Shown here: positions 1 through 8,464 of the stretch, piece after piece
Numbering within the stretch: the stretch's first letter is position 1
How the letters are laid out: each line of letters starts with the position of its first letter
Origin: SYOC01 sp964441775
GTDB taxonomy: Bacteria; Desulfobacterota; Binatia; Bin18
Length of the DNA: 64,000 nucleotides
NCBI GenBank assembly: GCA_964441775.1
Contig: CAYTVL010000024.1
Span: 20,102-84,101, forward strand
Direction of reading: 5' to 3'
The notes under the pieces: model-generated
Database searches by the model: none
What the model was told of the DNA's origin: nothing
The model's input: only the letters and a program-made list of their open reading frames with translations
Translations under genes and position numbers: made by a program

Positions 1-146
1 TCGCTCAATTGGAGAGCGCGGAGGCTAGTAATCGTCCGATCACCATAGAAGGGTGGCTGCGTCCGCAGGCTGGGCTGCTGCGAGTCAAATCCATAGAAGC
101 AGCCCGAGAGCAACCTGGGCCATTGGACCTACGGTCCCTGAAATGA
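1..146 (+). CDS. C-terminal end of an unidentified protein (5' end outside window)
   Basis: A reading frame is open from the window edge (codons start at base 3) to a TGA at 144-146, about 47 residues. The translation has ordinary amino-acid composition and includes GWLRPQAGLLRVKSIEAA. I do not recognise the family. The stop lies 8 bp before the MITE-like element at 155. It points toward the minus-strand DsbA-like gene, so the element sits in a convergent junction. Only the tail is visible, so function cannot be inferred; coding status rests on the open frame and its sensible position. Confidence 0.4.
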   Translation, partial: AQLESAEASNRPITIEGWLRPQAGLLRVKSIEAAREQPGPLDLRSLK

Positions 147-154
147 CGTACTAA

Positions 155-325
155 GGACTATGGGACAAAACTCCAACACTGGGCGTAAGGGCAGGGGGTC
201 ATTGCGAGCGCAGCGAAGCAATCTTGGCCCAGTTATTTCGGCACTTGCGAGATTGCTTCGTCGTCTGCGACTCCTTGCAATGACAGGCTCTTCGACCTTC
301 GTTTTTAGGTTTTGTCTCACAGTCC
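155..325 (-). mobile_element. MITE-like palindromic element, copy 1 (171 bp)
   Basis: Non-coding element bounded by imperfect terminal inverted repeats (GGACTATGGGACAAAAC at one end, GTTTTGTCTCACAGTCC at the other) with long internal inverted arms containing CATTGCGAGC and GCAATGACAGG. It is the inverted complement of the copy at 60208-60378 with one mismatch in 171 bases (T/C in the CTCCTTGCAATG arm). Flanks are TAA (152-154) and TTA (326-328); they are not an exact direct repeat, unlike those of the two copies inside genes. The right flank is also the stop codon of the next minus-strand gene. No transposase is encoded, so mobilisation would be in trans. Confidence 0.85.
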
Positions 326-955
326 TTACGTTGCGGAGCGGGCGGTTAAGCGCTCGCGCACCCGTGGGATGCGTTCCGCGCCCCAGAATAATTCACCATT
401 GACGACATAGCTGGGCACGCCGAACACGCCCATGTCTTCTGCGGCTTTCTTGAGATGATCATGCTCCTGGCGACCTTCACCATGTAGATACTCAAGAAAC
501 CCGGCGGCGTCGACGCCTGCTTCGGATAAGGCTTGTTTGACGACTTGTGGATCCTCAATTGCAAGTTCGCGCCGCCAAAATCGTTCGAAGACCAAATTAT
601 GATAGCGACGAAAGTCGCCTCGGTGTTTGGCGTAGAGCATGCCGATATGGGCGATGGAAGAATCGAAGATGTGCCGTGGCCCGCGAACCGTCAGCCCACG
701 CTGGGTCGCTTCGCGGCGACAGTCCATGTAGCTGTATTTGACTCGGCGCCACTGGTGGGCGTTGCGGGTTTCGTGCAGCACGCGTCCGGTCTCATCAACT
801 TCTGCTGAGCCCAGGTAGCTGGGAATATCTAACGTGTACGGCAGAAAATCGACTTCGACCTCGAACTTGTCTTGCAGCCGAAACGTCTCTTCTTGGGCCA
901 GATAAGCGTACGGGCTTTTGTAATCGAAATAGTGCGAGATAGTTGTGATCGCCAT
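326..955 (-). CDS. DsbA-family protein, 2-hydroxychromene-2-carboxylate isomerase-like
   Basis: A 209-aa thioredoxin-fold protein of the DsbA/HCCA isomerase family. The N-terminus carries the family's FDYKSPYAY segment; Ser14 corresponds to the serine that replaces the CxxC motif in HCCA isomerase and kappa-class GST. The C-terminal part has GVFGVPSYVVNGE, the cis-proline loop with following strand. These enzymes are glutathione-dependent isomerases in aromatic degradation, but the family is broad and the substrate is unknown. The ATG at 955 is chosen because AAAGAGGA lies just upstream; a longer frame to 1204 would overlap the divergent Nudix gene. Its TAA stop coincides with the 3-bp flank of the MITE copy. 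Cytoplasmic, no signal peptide. Confidence 0.8.
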   Translation of the reverse strand: MAITTISHYFDYKSPYAYLAQEETFRLQDKFEVEVDFLPYTLDIPSYLGSAEVDETGRVLHETRNAHQWRRVKYSYMDCRREATQRGLTVRGPRHIFDSSIAHIGMLYAKHRGDFRRYHNLVFERFWRRELAIEDPQVVKQALSEAGVDAAGFLEYLHGEGRQEHDHLKKAAEDMGVFGVPSYVVNGELFWGAERIPRVRERLTARSAT

Positions 956-1016
956 TGAGATCCTCTTTATGCTGGAAGTCTTCAATAAGCCCTGCGGTTT
1001 GTGATAAAGCAAGGGC

Positions 1017-1553
1017 ATGAGCAAACCAACAGATAGCATTGTCCATCTTGTCGATGATTGGGCTACGCATTCGGAAAGTTTTCGGCGCACCGGATTTTGG
1101 GGCGCGTTCGGCGGCGCCGGCGCGATTTTCCTCGCGCGCGATACGGGAAGATTGTTGCTGACCCGGCGCTCACAGCGCGTGTTGCAGCCAGGAACGTGGG
1201 GCACGGTCGGCGGCGCGTTGGATCACGGCGAAGGGCCACCCGAGGCGGTGATTCGCGAGGCGCGCGAAGAGTTAGGGGTAGAAGTGCAGCACGCAGACCT
1301 GCATCTGTGTTACGTGTTTCGGGACCCGAGGACACAGTTTTGCTATCACAACTACACCGCCCTGGTCCCGACCGAGTTTGAGCCTACCTTCAATTGGGAA
1401 ATCTCGGAGCATGCGTGGGTGGAGTTTGGCGCGTGGCCTGATCCTCTGCATTTTGGCATACAGCACTGGTTGCAGGATACGCACGGAGAGAAAACGTTGC
1501 ACATGTTGATTGAGCAAATAATGCGAATAGTCCAAGTAGTGAAGGAGAAGTGA
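1017..1553 (+). CDS. Nudix hydrolase
   Basis: A 178-aa protein with a complete Nudix box at residues 66-88: G66, E72, R80, E81, E84, E85, G87 and V88 fit the GX5EX7REUXEEXGU pattern, so Mg-dependent pyrophosphohydrolase chemistry is expected. The substrate cannot be told from sequence. The N-terminal segment LLLTRRSQRVLQPGTWGTVG is the usual strand leading to the box. It ends 6 nt before the next gene, whose ribosome-binding site (GAAGGAGAAG) lies inside its last codons, so the two are probably co-transcribed and coupled. The start is the ATG at 1017 with only a weak AAGG upstream. It is divergent from the DsbA-like gene. Confidence 0.85.
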   Translation: MSKPTDSIVHLVDDWATHSESFRRTGFWGAFGGAGAIFLARDTGRLLLTRRSQRVLQPGTWGTVGGALDHGEGPPEAVIREAREELGVEVQHADLHLCYVFRDPRTQFCYHNYTALVPTEFEPTFNWEISEHAWVEFGAWPDPLHFGIQHWLQDTHGEKTLHMLIEQIMRIVQVVKEK

Positions 1554-1559
1554 AGAAAG

Positions 1560-3722
1560 ATGTCATCCGCTCTTCCGAAAGAGCTTGCTTATTATCTCAC
1601 GCCCCACGATCAACAACTGTTGACAACCACCGTGGCCCAACTCGCGCCTCCGCTCCAAGCGGCGTTTCTCCAGTGTGTCCGGGCGGCGGCGACGAGCAAT
1701 GCTCGGTCATTGTCAGCCGCCTTGCCCTTGTTGGGGCCGATTCTCCACGCGCTTCCGGCACACAGCCGCGTCGTGCTGCTGGAACGAATGGCTTCGTTGT
1801 CTCAGTCTTTTCCCGCAGCAGTCGTGCCGCTCTTTCGCTCCCTTGGCCAGGTGTACGATGAAGTCGGTGAAGAGCGCACGCTCGCGTGGATCGACGCTGG
1901 CGAAGAGATTGCCCGGCGTGGACCCGAGGCGGGGGCCGCGTTCTTCGCTCTCAAGTCGCGCACCAGTGTGTTAACTCTTCGTGGGGTGCTCCCGCATGTG
2001 TATCTTAGCGATATTCAGGGCGTCTTGCTCAAGTATCTGCACATGCTGAGTGGGGCGGCGATCGGCCTTGTCGAGATTGACCAGGTGTCGTTCCCGCCGC
2101 CTTTGGTGAAAGACGAAAGTGACGTGGTGCTGCTGCCGTTCTGTATTGATCGCTTCCCCACCTATGAAGAAAATTTTCGTTTGTATCGCGTGTTGGTCGC
2201 GCATCAGGTGGGCCGCATTGAATTCGGCACGTATGCGTGCAAGCTTGTGCCTCTTTGGCCTGCTCTTTCTCCGTTTCTTGCGACGTTCTTCACACAGGTC
2301 GTGAGCCCCGCTGAGGATTTGCTCTCGTACTTCCAGCTTTTTCCCCGGCCTGATTTGATGGAACAACTCTTTCTGACGATTGAAGGAAAACGGGTGGCGG
2401 CCCGACTCGCAACTTTGTATCCCGGGTTGCAAACGGATTTGGCTTGGGCGGACTCGCTCATGCAATTTCTCTCTCCTGAAATTCTCGCCGTATTGTCTGC
2501 TGTGTCAAGTACAACTTGGACCCAGTTAAGCAGCGCGGGGACCTCCGCTGACGCCTTGCTGCTGGCCACGCAATTATACGCGGCCTGGTTGCGTGATGAG
2601 GCGAGGCCGGTGACGGCGGCCTCAGTTTCCGCGAGCTTTGAGGATATCGCCGAAGAGGAAATGGGGTTTATCACGGGGGTCAATTTAGGGAGAAGCGGGA
2701 AATCATCTTCCCAGTCAGAAAAAGAGCGGCTGGCGCACCAGCGCCGTACGGTGACGACGGCGGATCTCCGTTATGTATACGATGAGTGGGACTTTGAAAT
2801 TGAAGATTATCGTCCGCATTGGTGCGAGGTGCGCGAAGTTCCCTTGCTTGGAGACGGCGGTGCCTTCTTTGCCCAAACCGTGGCGACGCATGCAGACCTT
2901 GTCGCGGATGTGAAGCGCGAGTTTCAGAAACTTCGGCCCCGTTTGCATCACCAGGTCAAAGGACTCGAAGATGGCGAAGAAATTGATCTCAACGCCGTTG
3001 TAGCCGCCCACGTCGATCGTTTGAGTGGGCTCTCGCCTTCGTTGAAGATCTACAGCGCCCGGCAGTTGATTGAACGCGATGTCGCAGTGCTGTTCCTGCT
3101 AGATTTGAGCGCCTCCACGGCGACCCGTTTGCCTACTGGCGAGGGGACTGAAGGAGTATCCCCAGCGGAAAACAAAGATAGTCGTCGGGTGATTGATTTA
3201 ATCAAGGAAGCGGTGGTGCTTCTGTCGATCGCGCTGGACGAGCTTGGCGACGCTTATGCGATCTACGGGTTTTCGAGCAGTGGGCGACATGCCGTCGAAG
3301 TCTACCCGGTAAAGAATTTCAAAGAAGCGCTCGTCGTCGAAGCGCAGGGGCGTATCGGTGCGCTGACGCCGCGCGGCAGCACGCGTATGGGTGCGGCGGT
3401 GCGGCACGCGATCCGTCGGCTCAAGGGCGTTTCAAGTCGCTCGCGCATGTTGGTGGTGTTGAGTGATGGATATCCTGAAGATGAAGACTACGGCAAGCCG
3501 GTGACGCCGCCCATGTATGGTCTTCGCGACACGTTAGTGGCGTTGCGAGAAGCCGAGCGCAGCGGTATTTCGTCTTTCTTTTTGACGGTGGACAAGGGCG
3601 GCCATGATTATCTGCGGGAAATGTGCCCATCTTCGCGCTATATGGTTATTGAAGATGTGCGCTCTTTACCCACTGAACTGCCGAAAATTTATCAGCGCTA
3701 TATCTGGTCACAGTGGAGATAA
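1560..3722 (+). CDS. NorD/CbbO-like VWA-domain protein
   Basis: A 720-aa protein with a C-terminal von Willebrand A domain. The MIDAS motif is DLSAS (Asp515, Ser517, Ser519), followed by a GSTRMG segment carrying the MIDAS threonine and LSDGYPEDEDY for the second acidic position. The N-terminal ~450 residues are helical, as in NorD and CbbO proteins. Those work with MoxR-type AAA+ ATPases (NorQ, CbbQ) to activate metalloenzymes such as nitric oxide reductase or Rubisco. No MoxR partner, nitric oxide reductase or Rubisco gene lies nearby, so the client is unknown. The start ATG has GAAGGAGAAG upstream, overlapping the end of the Nudix gene. Cytoplasmic; no membrane segments. Confidence 0.8.
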   Translation: MSSALPKELAYYLTPHDQQLLTTTVAQLAPPLQAAFLQCVRAAATSNARSLSAALPLLGPILHALPAHSRVVLLERMASLSQSFPAAVVPLFRSLGQVYDEVGEERTLAWIDAGEEIARRGPEAGAAFFALKSRTSVLTLRGVLPHVYLSDIQGVLLKYLHMLSGAAIGLVEIDQVSFPPPLVKDESDVVLLPFCIDRFPTYEENFRLYRVLVAHQVGRIEFGTYACKLVPLWPALSPFLATFFTQVVSPAEDLLSYFQLFPRPDLMEQLFLTIEGKRVAARLATLYPGLQTDLAWADSLMQFLSPEILAVLSAVSSTTWTQLSSAGTSADALLLATQLYAAWLRDEARPVTAASVSASFEDIAEEEMGFITGVNLGRSGKSSSQSEKERLAHQRRTVTTADLRYVYDEWDFEIEDYRPHWCEVREVPLLGDGGAFFAQTVATHADLVADVKREFQKLRPRLHHQVKGLEDGEEIDLNAVVAAHVDRLSGLSPSLKIYSARQLIERDVAVLFLLDLSASTATRLPTGEGTEGVSPAENKDSRRVIDLIKEAVVLLSIALDELGDAYAIYGFSSSGRHAVEVYPVKNFKEALVVEAQGRIGALTPRGSTRMGAAVRHAIRRLKGVSSRSRMLVVLSDGYPEDEDYGKPVTPPMYGLRDTLVALREAERSGISSFFLTVDKGGHDYLREMCPSSRYMVIEDVRSLPTELPKIYQRYIWSQWR

Positions 3723-3738
3723 GAGGCGCCCTTTTCCT

Positions 3739-3767
3739 TGACAGCAGAATCGGTGTAGTCTATGGCG
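3739..3767 (+). promoter_or_regulatory. Candidate sigma-70 promoter for the 3922 hydrolase operon
   Basis: A perfect -35 hexamer TTGACA (3739-3744) is followed by a 17-bp spacer and TATGGC (3762-3767), three of six matches to the -10 consensus. It lies in the 199-bp gap after the VWA gene, ahead of the hydrolase and luciferase-like genes. The rest of the gap holds no recognisable gene. Confidence 0.4.
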
Positions 3768-3921
3768 TTCGTGATGCATGGTGCGTGAGACAACCATTGC
3801 ACGCTGAAAGAGAACCGTGGCATGCCGTCAGTGATCACAACAATGAGCAGACTGTCGTCGTTCGCGGGAAGGCATGCTTGTCGGGGGAGTTGTTCATTAA
3901 CAGAGGAGGATCGATACACAC

Positions 3922-4713
3922 ATGGCAAATCAAGAATGGCGTGAAGAAACCGTGCGCGTGGCGGGCGCTGAGCTGACTTGTATCACCGGCGGGTCAGGCG
4001 CTCCGGTCCTCGTGCTCCATGAAGAACTTGGCCATCCGGGGTGGTTGCGCTGGCACTCCGAATTGGCTCGTTCTCGCACCGTGATCATTCCCCACCATCC
4101 CGGCTTTGGCAGGTCACCTCGGGTGGAATGGGTGCGGAATGTTCGTGATCTCGGCGCTTTCTACACGAAGGTGTTGCGCGAACGCAACCTGAAACCGATC
4201 GATGTCATCGGTTTCTCTCTGGGCGGCTGGATCGCTGCTGACATGGCCGCGAGTAACCCTACACAGTTTCGCAAACTGGTGCTTGTGGCGCCGACTGGCG
4301 TGAAGCCGCCGCAAGGCGACATTATGGATATGTTTATTGTGACCGCGAAGGCCTATCTCGACGCCAGTGTCAAGGATCAAGCAAGCGCTCCTGAATTCGC
4401 TAAACTGTACGGTGGAGAGCAAACCCCGGAACAATTCGAGGCGTGGGAAGACGCGCGTGCGGAGACTTCTCGTCTCGCCTGGACTCCCTACATGTTCTAT
4501 CCAAGCTTTGCTTCGCTGCTGGAAAATGTCGTGGGCCTACCCACCCTTTTGGTGTGGGGCAAGCAGGACCAGATCGTGCCTTTCAGCGCAGCCGAAGTCT
4601 ATAAAAAGTCGATACCCGGCGCCGAGCTGATTGCTTTTGACAACTGTGGACATCGGCCCGAGGTCGAAAAGCAAGCGGAATTCTCGCGGCAATTGCAACG
4701 ATTTTTAGCCTAG
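3922..4713 (+). CDS. alpha/beta-fold hydrolase
   Basis: A 263-aa cytoplasmic alpha/beta hydrolase. The nucleophile elbow is GFSLGG with Ser99. The acid is probably Asp in LLVWGKQDQIVP, and the catalytic His is His244 in DNCGHRPEVE. LVLHEELGHPGW near the N-terminus occupies the oxyanion-hole (HG) position, with HEE in place of the usual HGxxG. The start ATG has GAGGAGG about 13 nt upstream. It is followed after 21 nt by a luciferase-like flavin monooxygenase with its own strong ribosome-binding site, an arrangement fitting a small degradation operon (oxygenation plus hydrolysis). Substrate unknown; family assignment is firm. Confidence 0.85.
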   Translation: MANQEWREETVRVAGAELTCITGGSGAPVLVLHEELGHPGWLRWHSELARSRTVIIPHHPGFGRSPRVEWVRNVRDLGAFYTKVLRERNLKPIDVIGFSLGGWIAADMAASNPTQFRKLVLVAPTGVKPPQGDIMDMFIVTAKAYLDASVKDQASAPEFAKLYGGEQTPEQFEAWEDARAETSRLAWTPYMFYPSFASLLENVVGLPTLLVWGKQDQIVPFSAAEVYKKSIPGAELIAFDNCGHRPEVEKQAEFSRQLQRFLA

Positions 4714-4734
4714 CCACCGAAAGGAGGGATCTCT

Positions 4735-6030
4735 ATGCATATTATGTCGTTCTCTGAACGCGCGTACATCGAGCTGCCGGAGGATTTGATCATCGAAAAC
4801 GGCAGCAGCTATTTTGGCATCCCCAACACCAACTTCGATGCGAAAATTGGCAGCCGCCTCATGAATGAATACTTGGACGAGCGCGTCTATGCCGAGGAGT
4901 TGGGGTTTGACGGCGTGATGCTCAACGAACATCATCAGACTCCCTTCTGTGGAGGCTCGGTGATGGACGTGGAAGCGGCGATCTTGGCGCGCATTACTAA
5001 GCGAGTGAAGATTGTCCTCCTTGGCAATCCGTTGCCGGTGGCTGATCCGTTGCGGCTTGCGGAAGAGTTAGCGACGATTGACATGATCTCCGGCGGACGC
5101 TTGGTTCCTGGCTGGGTGCGCGGCGCTGGTAGCGAGAGCATTGCCAACAACACCAACCCTGCCTTCAACCGTGAACGTTTCAATGAAGCCCATGACTTTA
5201 TCATCAATGCCTGGACAAAGCCGGGCCCGTGGCGCCATGAAGGTAAGCATTATCACTACCGTCATGTGAATCCCTGGGCGCTGCCGCTGCAGAAACCAGT
5301 GCCGCAGATTTGGATTCCTGGCATCATCAGCCCGGAAACCGTAATCTGGAGCGCTCAGCATCGTTACCCCTATGTCGCCCTGGGCACCAATCTAGAGCCT
5401 ACAGTTGAGATGGTGAACTTGTATGCCGACGTGGCGGAGAAAACAGGTTACCAGGCTGGACCGGAAAACTTCGGCTATTTGCAGAACGTGTGTGTGGCCG
5501 AGACGGAAGAGAAAGCCCAAGAGTTGGCAAGAGGCTTCGTCTATGGCGGCGGCTTTGGTTCCTTTGCTCGCGCCGAATGGATGTTCCCTCCAGGATACAA
5601 TTCAAAGGAAGCCACCAAACGCTTGGCGAAAGCGATGACTGATCCTCGCACCGGAACGGAAATCATCCGTTTCACGCAAGGGAAAGTCGATGTCCAAGAA
5701 ATCAAGAACAATATTGAGAAGAACTTCCAAGACGCTCTCGCAAGCGGCCTCGTCATTGCAGGAACACCAGACACCGTGATCAAACGCATTCGCAGGATGT
5801 TGGAAACGTTACGGCCTGGCATTTTCGGCCTGTGGTACCATCATGGACCGATGAGCTTTGCCGATCGCAAGACCTGCTTACGTTTGCTCGGCGAGGAAGT
5901 GCTACCGGCAATGCGCGAAATCGCCAAAGAACTGGATCTGCCCGGTCCGTTTGAGGTGGCTGCGGGTTCACGTCCGCTGCCGGCTTCCGGCAAGCGTGAC
6001 TCAGTCGTGGGCGAACTGAAAGCGGCGTAA
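4735..6030 (+). CDS. LLM-class flavin-dependent oxidoreductase (luciferase-like)
   Basis: A 431-aa TIM-barrel flavin-dependent monooxygenase-like protein. Typical family segments are EELGFDGVMLNEHHQTP near residue 60, LAEELATIDMISGGRLVPGW near residue 110-130 and the late substrate-loop region. Relatives use reduced FMN or F420 and oxygen to oxidise alkanes, aldehydes or sulfonates; sequence alone does not give the substrate. The strong SD GGAGGG precedes the ATG at 4735. It forms a pair with the upstream alpha/beta hydrolase and is followed by a clear intrinsic terminator. A second, diverged member of the family lies at 37264. Confidence 0.85.
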   Translation: MHIMSFSERAYIELPEDLIIENGSSYFGIPNTNFDAKIGSRLMNEYLDERVYAEELGFDGVMLNEHHQTPFCGGSVMDVEAAILARITKRVKIVLLGNPLPVADPLRLAEELATIDMISGGRLVPGWVRGAGSESIANNTNPAFNRERFNEAHDFIINAWTKPGPWRHEGKHYHYRHVNPWALPLQKPVPQIWIPGIISPETVIWSAQHRYPYVALGTNLEPTVEMVNLYADVAEKTGYQAGPENFGYLQNVCVAETEEKAQELARGFVYGGGFGSFARAEWMFPPGYNSKEATKRLAKAMTDPRTGTEIIRFTQGKVDVQEIKNNIEKNFQDALASGLVIAGTPDTVIKRIRRMLETLRPGIFGLWYHHGPMSFADRKTCLRLLGEEVLPAMREIAKELDLPGPFEVAAGSRPLPASGKRDSVVGELKAA

Positions 6031-6055
6031 GTCGCGCGGAAGCACTGGACGAATG

Positions 6056-6087
6056 AAAGGGGCGGCTCACAAGGGCTGCCCCTTTTT
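6056..6087 (+). terminator. Intrinsic terminator after the luciferase-like gene
   Basis: An 8-bp GC-rich stem (6059-6066 with 6075-6082, one G-T wobble), an 8-nt loop and a run of five T at 6083-6087. AAA ahead of the stem pairs with the first Ts and gives a T-run on the other strand, so it could also end the convergent gene at 6108. Confidence 0.8.
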
Positions 6088-6107
6088 ATATGGTGGAGAA
6101 GTTTTTT

Positions 6108-7508
6108 TCAGGCAATATGGACTTGCACCTCATGGATCGCGTTATTGCCGTAGCCAAGGCGGTTCCATTCGGCATGGTCGGGTTGCGTCCGTCCGGCAAG
6201 GTCGGTGGCGCGGGCGCGCAACGCAATCACTCCAGGCGTATTGACATGAGTGACGAGCTCCCACCACTGCCAACTATGACGTTTGCGTTCGCTGACGAGG
6301 CGTGCTTCCTGCCAACTCCCGCCACCCACGCTCACTTCCACGCGGGCAATCGGGGCGGCGCCAGACCACGCCACGCCGCGAATCGCGAGTGCTCCACGTG
6401 GGATTTCGTGCGTCGAGGCTGGGTCGGTGATCAAGGCCCGGACTTGTTGTAGGGTGACTGGCTCGCGGACTACCTGTCCCTCGCGTTCCCACTCATACCA
6501 ATACTTGTCGGTCTGGTAATAACCGACGAAGGACCGATCAATCACTTCGATTTCGGTGAGCCATTTGACCGAAGCGACAGCATACCAACTGGGAACGACG
6601 AGGCGCAGAGGATAGCCATGTTGCAGCGGCAGAGGTTCACCGTTCATAGCGTAGGCGAGCAGGAGATCCGTATCGCGAGCATGGTCGAGCTGTAGGCTCC
6701 GTTCGAAACGAATGGGCATGAGCAGGTCAGAGAGCTGGCCTCCATCCGCCCCGCGAAATAACACCTCGCGCGTCCCTCCTCGTATGCCCGCACGATCCAG
6801 GATTTCTACTAAAGGGACACCTGTCCACTCCGCCGTGCTGACCGCGCCCAAGTTCCATTTCTCACCTTCGATGGGCGGCTGAAACAACGTACGGCCATTC
6901 CCGGCGCATTCGAGGGTGACCACGAGTGTTTGCGAGCGCATGTTGTGGAGATCGTGCAAGCTGAGGCTCAAGGGTCGATCGACAAGCCCACCGACGGTGA
7001 GCCGAAACGTCTGCGGGTCGAGTTTGGGAATCTGGAAATGATTGCGGACGTAGAAATGCGCGTTCGGCATCACCACGCCGCCGAGCAGATCTGGAATTGA
7101 GGTTTCGCCGTTGAGCGGGTGGGCGCGATGCACCACGAGCCCGGCCTCGATTGCTTGTTGGCAAGCCTGTTCGGGATCTACTGCCAGTGTCGCGTCACTA
7201 GTCGGGGGTGTTGCGATGGCGCAACCTCCATTCGCCACTACTCCAGCGCAGGTTGACGCTGGATAGATATCGAGGCTCCCAGCCATTTGGAACGGCTGCA
7301 TGAATTCGCGCAGGTGTGCTTCGTCGTTCGCCTCCGCGATCAGGAACAAGGTATGCTCCCCTTGTATGATAGCCTCACTCTTAATCTCCACCCCATGCTG
7401 TCTGACATTGGGACGGCTGAGGTGATTCAATAGCATCGCCCCGCGATAAGGATCCTGCGCTGGGCAGCTTTCAGCCGCATGTTGATGTCGAACAACGAAC
7501 AGCGCCAT
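6108..7508 (-). CDS. Sulfite-oxidase-family molybdopterin enzyme with an extra N-terminal domain
   Basis: A 466-aa protein. Residues ~150-360 are a molybdopterin oxidoreductase (SUOX) domain with HFYVRNHFQIP at its start and TLECAGNGR, whose Cys201 should ligand the molybdenum. Residues ~365-460 are the Mo-co dimerisation domain. Residues 1-~92 form a separate small alpha/beta domain containing TLFLIAEANDEAHLREFMQP, resembling the ferredoxin-like folds of DUF3303/DUF4242 proteins; the fusion is unusual. There is no Tat or Sec signal, so a cytoplasmic location is expected, unlike typical periplasmic sulfite dehydrogenases. The start at 7508 is backed by GGGAGGGAAG immediately upstream. Confidence 0.85.
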   Translation of the reverse strand: MALFVVRHQHAAESCPAQDPYRGAMLLNHLSRPNVRQHGVEIKSEAIIQGEHTLFLIAEANDEAHLREFMQPFQMAGSLDIYPASTCAGVVANGGCAIATPPTSDATLAVDPEQACQQAIEAGLVVHRAHPLNGETSIPDLLGGVVMPNAHFYVRNHFQIPKLDPQTFRLTVGGLVDRPLSLSLHDLHNMRSQTLVVTLECAGNGRTLFQPPIEGEKWNLGAVSTAEWTGVPLVEILDRAGIRGGTREVLFRGADGGQLSDLLMPIRFERSLQLDHARDTDLLLAYAMNGEPLPLQHGYPLRLVVPSWYAVASVKWLTEIEVIDRSFVGYYQTDKYWYEWEREGQVVREPVTLQQVRALITDPASTHEIPRGALAIRGVAWSGAAPIARVEVSVGGGSWQEARLVSERKRHSWQWWELVTHVNTPGVIALRARATDLAGRTQPDHAEWNRLGYGNNAIHEVQVHIA

Positions 7509-7717
7509 ACTTCCCTCCCTGCCTGAGTCTAATGCTCACTCTAAAAATGACTATGAGAGTTTATTGTAGCATTATTCTACGAGCGGTGATTTTGCGCCGT
7601 CGGAGTTTTTGCTCCAGAGATCTATTAGCCCCGAGTTCAACGCCCTAAACTTTGAATACCTTACGGGGCCTGAATCTGCTCGTCTTGATGGAATAGCTCG
7701 GCATTCATCACTCTGAT

Positions 7718-8149
7718 CTATGGCAACAATGTTAATGGACGATCATAGCGCTCTCCAATACGGACAACGCTAAAATCCCGGCGGTCAATGGTTAGTACAC
7801 GATATATTTGTCGCCGTTCTGCCACGGCTGCAACGACTCCATCCACCAATCCCAGCCCAAGCTCGTGAAACTTGGCGTCAATTTGCAGAGCCCGCACGAC
7901 ATCAGTAGAAAGGGTTGTTTCGAATTCATACGTGGTGGTGGGATCGAACAGTTCGGCTACCAACTTCCGCATCGAGGCGCGCTCGCTCCGGAGAAAGCAA
8001 GCGACTTCCGCCAGAACCAGAGCGGGAACGACTACCGCCGAGGCCTGGCGTAACACTCCCGCGTAGGCGGGCCACGCCAATCGTCCATCTGGTCGTTTGG
8101 CCAGAGCCCGTAAGAGACCGCCAGTATCGGCGATCAGGGCCGACGCCAC
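7718..8149 (-). CDS. PIN-domain ribonuclease toxin (VapC family)
   Basis: A 143-aa PIN-domain protein. Acidic residues match the PIN active site: Asp8 (LIADTGG), Glu48 (VLAEV), Asp103 (LGLVDGVV) and Asp122 (LTIDRRDF). VapC toxins are Mg-dependent endoribonucleases, often cleaving tRNA or rRNA, and are held inactive by the antitoxin. It starts inside the preceding antitoxin gene (16-bp overlap), the usual translational coupling. The 209-bp gap between this gene and the sulfite-oxidase-like gene upstream of it in coordinates holds nothing recognisable. Confidence 0.85.
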   Translation of the reverse strand: MASALIADTGGLLRALAKRPDGRLAWPAYAGVLRQASAVVVPALVLAEVACFLRSERASMRKLVAELFDPTTTYEFETTLSTDVVRALQIDAKFHELGLGLVDGVVAAVAERRQIYRVLTIDRRDFSVVRIGERYDRPLTLLP

Positions 8150-8376
8150 TCTTCGAGATCCTTAAACAGCTCTGACTCCTCTCCGAGTTTAGGACTTGTC
8201 GAGACGAACAGACCAACAGAAGGAGGACGTCGACGTCGCGGGTAATATTTGGCTGCTACTAGACGTAGCCCCCTCCTGATTAAATCGGAACTCGAGACCC
8301 CGTCAGCGCGTGCGCGAGTAAGGGCTTCGATATCTTCAGCATCTAGCCGTACAGTAGTAGAAAGTTTGCGCGCCAT
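8134..8376 (-). CDS. Ribbon-helix-helix antitoxin (VapB/CopG type)
   Basis: An 80-aa protein. Residues 1-45 (KLSTTVRLDAEDIEAL then SSSDLIRRGL) look like a ribbon-helix-helix DNA-binding domain, and the C-terminal tail KLGEESELFKDLEEWRRP is the acidic, amphipathic part expected to occupy the toxin groove. It overlaps the PIN toxin by 16 bp and comes first in the operon, as usual. Antitoxins of this type autoregulate the operon through the RHH domain. The start codon at 8376 has only a weak purine stretch upstream. Confidence 0.8.
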   Translation of the reverse strand: MARKLSTTVRLDAEDIEALTRARADGVSSSDLIRRGLRLVAAKYYPRRRRPPSVGLFVSTSPKLGEESELFKDLEEWRRP

Positions 8377-8439
8377 ACTTACGCTATATGTTTAGACCTA
8401 GGGACCGTCAAGTGTCGTACCGTGGGGCTAGCGATGCTC

Positions 8440-8459
8440 GGTGTGTAAGTGCACCTTAC
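8440..8459. repeat. Imperfect palindrome on the distal side of the Roco gene
   Basis: GGTGTGTAAGTGCACC followed by TTAC. It closely resembles the palindrome at 11122-11146 on the other side of the LRR-Roc-COR-TIR gene, in the same orientation, so the gene is bracketed by short direct repeats. Confidence 0.5.
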
Positions 8460-8464
8460 TATTC

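Noticed and set aside
160..402. 80-aa plus-strand frame across the MITE, and its counterpart on the minus strand at 60191-60373
   Set aside because: Both frames are translations of the same non-coding palindromic element; the identical peptide only reflects repeat identity.
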